Source: Myxococcales bacterium (GTDB lineage: Bacteria > Myxococcota_A > Polyangia > Polyangiales > Houyiibacteriaceae). Taken from it: DNA of 64,000 nt. Made by a program: the position numbers and the translations under genes. Below, piece after piece: positions 60,918 to 64,000 of this stretch. The notes under the pieces were generated by a model, which worked only from the letters and a program-made list of their open reading frames with translations, did no database searches and was not told the DNA's origin. Position 1 is the first letter of the stretch; each line of letters begins with the position of its first letter. The stretch spans positions 1 to 64,000 of the forward strand of contig JAOTVB010000007.1 of assembly GCA_029863605.1 (NCBI GenBank). Direction: 5' to 3'.

Positions 60918-61693
60918 AGCTTCGGTGGCGGGTGCAATCCTGCGGTCGTCACTGGCTTCTGCGATCGGCGCTTGATCGCGGGCGTATCGAACGATGCCCC
61001 AAGCATCACGGTGTGGTTGATGAGGTTCGTGCCCGCGGGGTCTAACCATTGCATTTGATAGCCTACCGAGACCTGAGTCCAGGGTCCGAACCGTCGGCTG
61101 AAGCCGCCATACAAGCGGTTCTCGTGGTACCCCTTGTCACCAACGACGGGGACTTCGTTGAAGTTGACGAAGAACTCGTTCTTCACGATGAAATCGATTC
61201 CGGCAACCAAGGGAACTGCCATCCCCAACAGAAATCGCCCTCGAACCGACACCGAGCTCAAATCGCTGAAGAAGCGTTGCTCGAGGCGAAACCGGGAGTC
61301 CAAGCGAAAATGCTCCCATGCATGACGATGCGAGAGCTGCTCCCAGATTCGGTGCTCCGACCGTGAACGCGGCTGAAAGAAGATCAGCGCGTCGTACCCA
61401 AGGCCGACACTGAAGCCGTGCGGAATCGCTACTTCGAACCAGGGTCGCACCAGAAGAATCCGAAAGTTCGTAACGTTGTTGATGAACCTCGGCTCGGTGA
61501 GCAACCGGAAGGCATATCGATCTGCAAAGGGCACCCGAACAGCCGTCGTTATCCATACTGCGGGGCCCTGCTCAGTTGCCTCGGCCGCATTCGGAAGCGT
61601 CATTGTGCAAACGAAGGTAGCGACCAACAACGATAGCCTCGGCCGTCGCCGTCGAATGGCGTTGGAAGGCTTGCGTGCCACGGGTACCTTCAC
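60914..61693 (-). CDS. DUF2490 outer-membrane beta-barrel protein
   Basis: A 259-aa protein with a signal peptide (LSLLVATFVCTMTLPNAAEA, cut near residue 40). The rest is a run of amphipathic strands typical of a small barrel: RPWFEVAIPHGFSVGLGYDA, EQLSHRHAWEHFRLDSRFRL and QVSVGYQMQWLDPAG. This matches the DUF2490 family of outer-membrane proteins of unknown function. It overlaps the end of the convergent DUF1704 gene by four bases and also overlaps the end of the upstream MscS gene by four bases, indicating an operon with MscS. Confidence 0.8.
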   Translation of the reverse strand: MKVPVARKPSNAIRRRRPRLSLLVATFVCTMTLPNAAEATEQGPAVWITTAVRVPFADRYAFRLLTEPRFINNVTNFRILLVRPWFEVAIPHGFSVGLGYDALIFFQPRSRSEHRIWEQLSHRHAWEHFRLDSRFRLEQRFFSDLSSVSVRGRFLLGMAVPLVAGIDFIVKNEFFVNFNEVPVVGDKGYHENRLYGGFSRRFGPWTQVSVGYQMQWLDPAGTNLINHTVMLGASFDTPAIKRRSQKPVTTAGLHPPPKL

Positions 61694-62619
61694 GCCGGTA
61701 GCGGCTCTGAACCGCTGCCCGCGGCTATCGTGCGGTGAAGGATAGCTGGGGGGCCGATGTGATAGTCCTCAAACGCATGCATCACCCTGAGGTGCACGTC
61801 GGTCTCGAAAGCGTTTTCGTATTTCGTATCGAGCACGTAAGCCTTGAGTCGAAGCCGCACTGCGATGTAGTTATCCTGCATGACTTGGCTCACCAACACG
61901 ACCACGGGCTTAGGCAGATGTACATAGCGGCTGGTTAGCCCGGCTTCGGTGACGATATCGCGTGCCTTCATGACATCTTGATCGACTCCAACATAGAAGT
62001 CCATGACGACTTGCATGTCGAGGGCGCCGTAGTTTCCGCACGATGTGATGTCGGTCAGAAACCTGTTGTTGGGGATCGTCACGGTGTTGTCGCTCAACGT
62101 TTGAAGTCGCACGGAACGCAGCCCAATTGCGGTGATGTCCCCGTATTCTCCTCCGAAAGCGACCCGGTCTCCAACCTGGAAAGGTTGATCGATCATGATC
62201 ATGACGCCCGCGATGAAGGAAGCGACGAGATCGCGAACGGCGAACCCGATGGCGACAGCTGCGGTGCCGCCGAGTAGAGCAAGAACTTTGTTGTCGATTC
62301 GAATGCTCAGCGCGAGGACCGCTGCAATGGTGATGATGTAAACGAAGAACTGTACGATCGTTCCGATTTTCTGAAAAAGCATCCGGCGGGTCGTAAACTG
62401 ATCGCCGAGATTCTCGATGAAGTTGTTGAAGAACCGGAGCGTGATCCACACTCCGAGGATCACGAAAAGCGAGGTGACCACGCCGCCCCAGCGAATCGAT
62501 TGCTTAATATACGAAACCACTTCTTCGTCGGTCGTCGCATCCTGTGCGAGAGCCAGCGCGGGCACGAGACACTGGCCGAGTATGGCCGCGATCAGGATGA
62601 GCGTTTTTCGTGTTTTCAT
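61690..62619 (-). CDS. Mechanosensitive channel, MscS family
   Basis: A 309-aa protein starting at ATG 62619, which gives the signal peptide MKTRKTLILIAAILGQCLVP and then ALALAQDA. Two helices precede the pore helix, whose Gly/Ala-rich form GGTAAVAIGFAVRDLVASFI is diagnostic. MIDQPFQVGDRVAFGGEYGD and LSDNTVTIPNNRFLTDIT form the beta domain. A short C-terminal vestibule domain ends the protein. MscS releases solutes on osmotic downshift. It is cotranscribed with the ATPase gene, only ten bases away, and with the DUF2490 gene, which is unusual for an MscS. Confidence 0.93.
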   Translation of the reverse strand: MKTRKTLILIAAILGQCLVPALALAQDATTDEEVVSYIKQSIRWGGVVTSLFVILGVWITLRFFNNFIENLGDQFTTRRMLFQKIGTIVQFFVYIITIAAVLALSIRIDNKVLALLGGTAAVAIGFAVRDLVASFIAGVMIMIDQPFQVGDRVAFGGEYGDITAIGLRSVRLQTLSDNTVTIPNNRFLTDITSCGNYGALDMQVVMDFYVGVDQDVMKARDIVTEAGLTSRYVHLPKPVVVLVSQVMQDNYIAVRLRLKAYVLDTKYENAFETDVHLRVMHAFEDYHIGPPAILHRTIAAGSGSEPLPA

Positions 62620-62629
62620 AATGGAAACC

Positions 62630-64000
62630 TCAGAGCAACAGCAGATGCTTCCTGCGGAGGATACTCGTGACCGCTCGATACCATTGAATGTCGATCTCGA
62701 AAAGCTGGTCTCGCTCTCGGATGTAGCCATGGACTTGGGCCGCACGCAGGGCGTCCGCTACTTCCGCCGGGCTCAGATCCGTACAGGTGACCACATCCTC
62801 TTCGACGGCGCGCTCGAGCTGAACGACCGTGCGAAGAACGAAGTAAAATGTGCTTGGAAGCTCATCGAGTTGGCCGGCCGTTGGTCCCGCAAACAGTCGC
62901 ACGTGCACGGTCTCATCCGGGGGTCGGCGATACAGAGACTCTCTCCAGAAGTGGAGCGCCACCTCCGGATTGCCATTGGAGTAGTCCCAAAGAATACGGT
63001 GGAAGTCTCGCTTCGTGCGCTCTTCATCGGAAACTGGAGAAGTCTGCACTTGCCGCGGGACGACGAGCCGTTCGAAATTGGGAACGATCCCCGCAGCCGC
63101 TGTGCGCTGCTCGACGAGGGTCGCAATTTGCGTTTCTTCCCAAGGGGCGAGCTCGATCACTTGGTCGAACGCGGCGCGGTCTCCGCGGGCTCGGCGCAGG
63201 TACTGCCAGGCTGGCATGCCGATGGCGATCAACCACGAGGTCTGCGGGCTGACGAGGCGTGTGAGCTCGATGAGATGATCGATGTCCTCCAATCCACCGA
63301 TGAGCGGCCGAACGAGCCTCTGAGCATCATCTACGCAGATGACGCTCGGGGCGCGTTCGCGGAGGGTTGCGATGATCTCTTCCTCGGTCGCAGACTCGGG
63401 GAGCTCGAGCGCACGTGAAAAATCCCGCAACAGCGTCGAGAACCCTCCCGGTTGGCACTGTACGGAACAAAGGCTACCCGGCTCCAAGTCACTCGTGACG
63501 CGGTTGAGAAATGTGGTTTTTCCAAGCCCTCGTTCACCGACCACCGCGACGATCGCGTGATTGTCGGACCGAACCAGCGCACGCATCGCGTGAACCCGAT
63601 CGGACATATACCCGGTCACCAGCTGGGGAGTCTCCGTTGAACGCGGGGCGAGGGCGTCATACGCTTCCGGCGGGATTGGCTCCGTGCCATATTCTGCGGG
63701 CGCTGCGGTCGTACTCTTCTCGACACCACGCCGAAACAGGTAGGCGAAAAACCGACGCAACGGCGCCAACTCGCTCATCCGGTGCACGAAAAAACCCGCT
63801 ACCCCTTCGCTGAGAAGGTAGCCTCCGCCGATCGCTGCGGCGGGGTACTTCAGAAACCCTCCCTCGCGGGCGGCCACCCACCGCAAGACTGCGGACGACT
63901 CGCGACCTTTCGCCCGTTCGAAGATCGTATCCTTCCACCAAAACACCAATACCAGAAACACTGGAATCGCCAGAAACCAGAACGTGCTGATAACCCAAGC
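62630..64000 (-). CDS. Membrane-anchored P-loop ATPase (5' end outside the window)
   Basis: The frame is open to the edge of the window, so the N-terminus is missing; a GTG at 63961 is not necessarily the start. At least 457 residues are seen. Residues near the edge are a transmembrane segment (STFWFLAIPVFLVLVFWW). A second hydrophobic stretch (LKYPAAAIGGGYLLSEGVAG) follows. The AAA-like domain has Walker A VVGERGLGKTTFLNR and Walker B VICVDDAQRL, resembling ExeA/AAA_22 ATPases. The C-terminus is a winged-helix-like region (LSPAEVADALRAAQVHGYIR). It is upstream of mscS in the same operon. The role is unknown. Confidence 0.8.
   Translation of the reverse strand, partial: AWVISTFWFLAIPVFLVLVFWWKDTIFERAKGRESSAVLRWVAAREGGFLKYPAAAIGGGYLLSEGVAGFFVHRMSELAPLRRFFAYLFRRGVEKSTTAAPAEYGTEPIPPEAYDALAPRSTETPQLVTGYMSDRVHAMRALVRSDNHAIVAVVGERGLGKTTFLNRVTSDLEPGSLCSVQCQPGGFSTLLRDFSRALELPESATEEEIIATLRERAPSVICVDDAQRLVRPLIGGLEDIDHLIELTRLVSPQTSWLIAIGMPAWQYLRRARGDRAAFDQVIELAPWEETQIATLVEQRTAAAGIVPNFERLVVPRQVQTSPVSDEERTKRDFHRILWDYSNGNPEVALHFWRESLYRRPPDETVHVRLFAGPTAGQLDELPSTFYFVLRTVVQLERAVEEDVVTCTDLSPAEVADALRAAQVHGYIRERDQLFEIDIQWYRAVTSILRRKHLLLL

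Overview
This window is GC-rich chromosomal DNA, densely coded on both strands. It most likely comes from a Myxococcota-type (former Deltaproteobacteria) Gram-negative bacterium. The reasons are the very large share of Sec/lipobox lipoproteins, Cys-rich and Asp-rich repeat proteins, Gly-rich low-complexity linkers, a sulfatase-TPR fusion, several acyl-CoA dehydrogenases and a tripartite RND pump. That placement is inferred from gene style only. I saw no rRNA, tRNA, CRISPR array, IS element or prophage.

Layout. Positions 1-13230 are a secreted-protein region. Three neighbouring genes (1-1445, 7628-10243, 10389-11432) share one C-terminal domain of about 250 residues that I cannot name. A lipoprotein with repeated Cys-bearing domains (11685-13229), a propeller-like lipoprotein, two other lipoproteins and a sulfatase-TPR protein lie among them. 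Strong hairpin terminators follow several of these genes. Positions 13323-17467 hold a 58-aa membrane peptide, a D-aminoacylase-type amidohydrolase, a small membrane protein that appears to have captured a duplicated copy of the amidohydrolase leader and start, and a LysR regulator. Positions 17526-26500 are metabolic: pirin, glutathionyl-hydroquinone reductase, two acyl-CoA dehydrogenases, ThrH, an AcrA1-like acyl-CoA reductase fusion, a dihaem cytochrome with a DM13 domain, and a membrane HExxH protein.

A small secreted Cys peptide with two EGxCG cassettes (26612-26842) resembles HvfA/bufferin-type RiPP precursors but has no visible modifying enzyme nearby. An MFS transporter and a YtcJ-like amidohydrolase follow. 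Positions 30070-36918 are a heavy-metal (Cus-type Cu/Ag) efflux operon: Cys/His-rich small protein, CusC-like, CusB with metal-binding domain, CusA, and a DUF3347 lipoprotein. Positions 37026-40829 carry two genes that look broken by internal deletions (COQ4-like and haloalkane-dehalogenase-like), a HAD protein and an MBL-fold hydrolase.

Positions 41003-54627 hold an animal-type haem peroxidase lipoprotein, two methyltransferases (one with a lipoprotein signal), a 12-repeat Asp/Cys protein, pyruvate phosphate dikinase, a membrane-anchored FAH-family protein, DUF5335, a Na/Pi cotransporter, a LapA-domain protein and a CNNM/CorC protein. The last part (54672-64000) contains an APC permease with Usp domains. 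Next comes a two-gene unit encoding an N-formylglutamate-amidohydrolase/ATP-grasp fusion and a DUF1704 (QEGLA, HExxxH) metallopeptidase-like protein. It faces a minus-strand operon encoding a membrane P-loop ATPase (running off the window), an MscS channel and a DUF2490 outer-membrane protein. The amidohydrolase/ATP-grasp/DUF1704 unit and the orphan Cys-peptide are the best candidates for poorly described biology.
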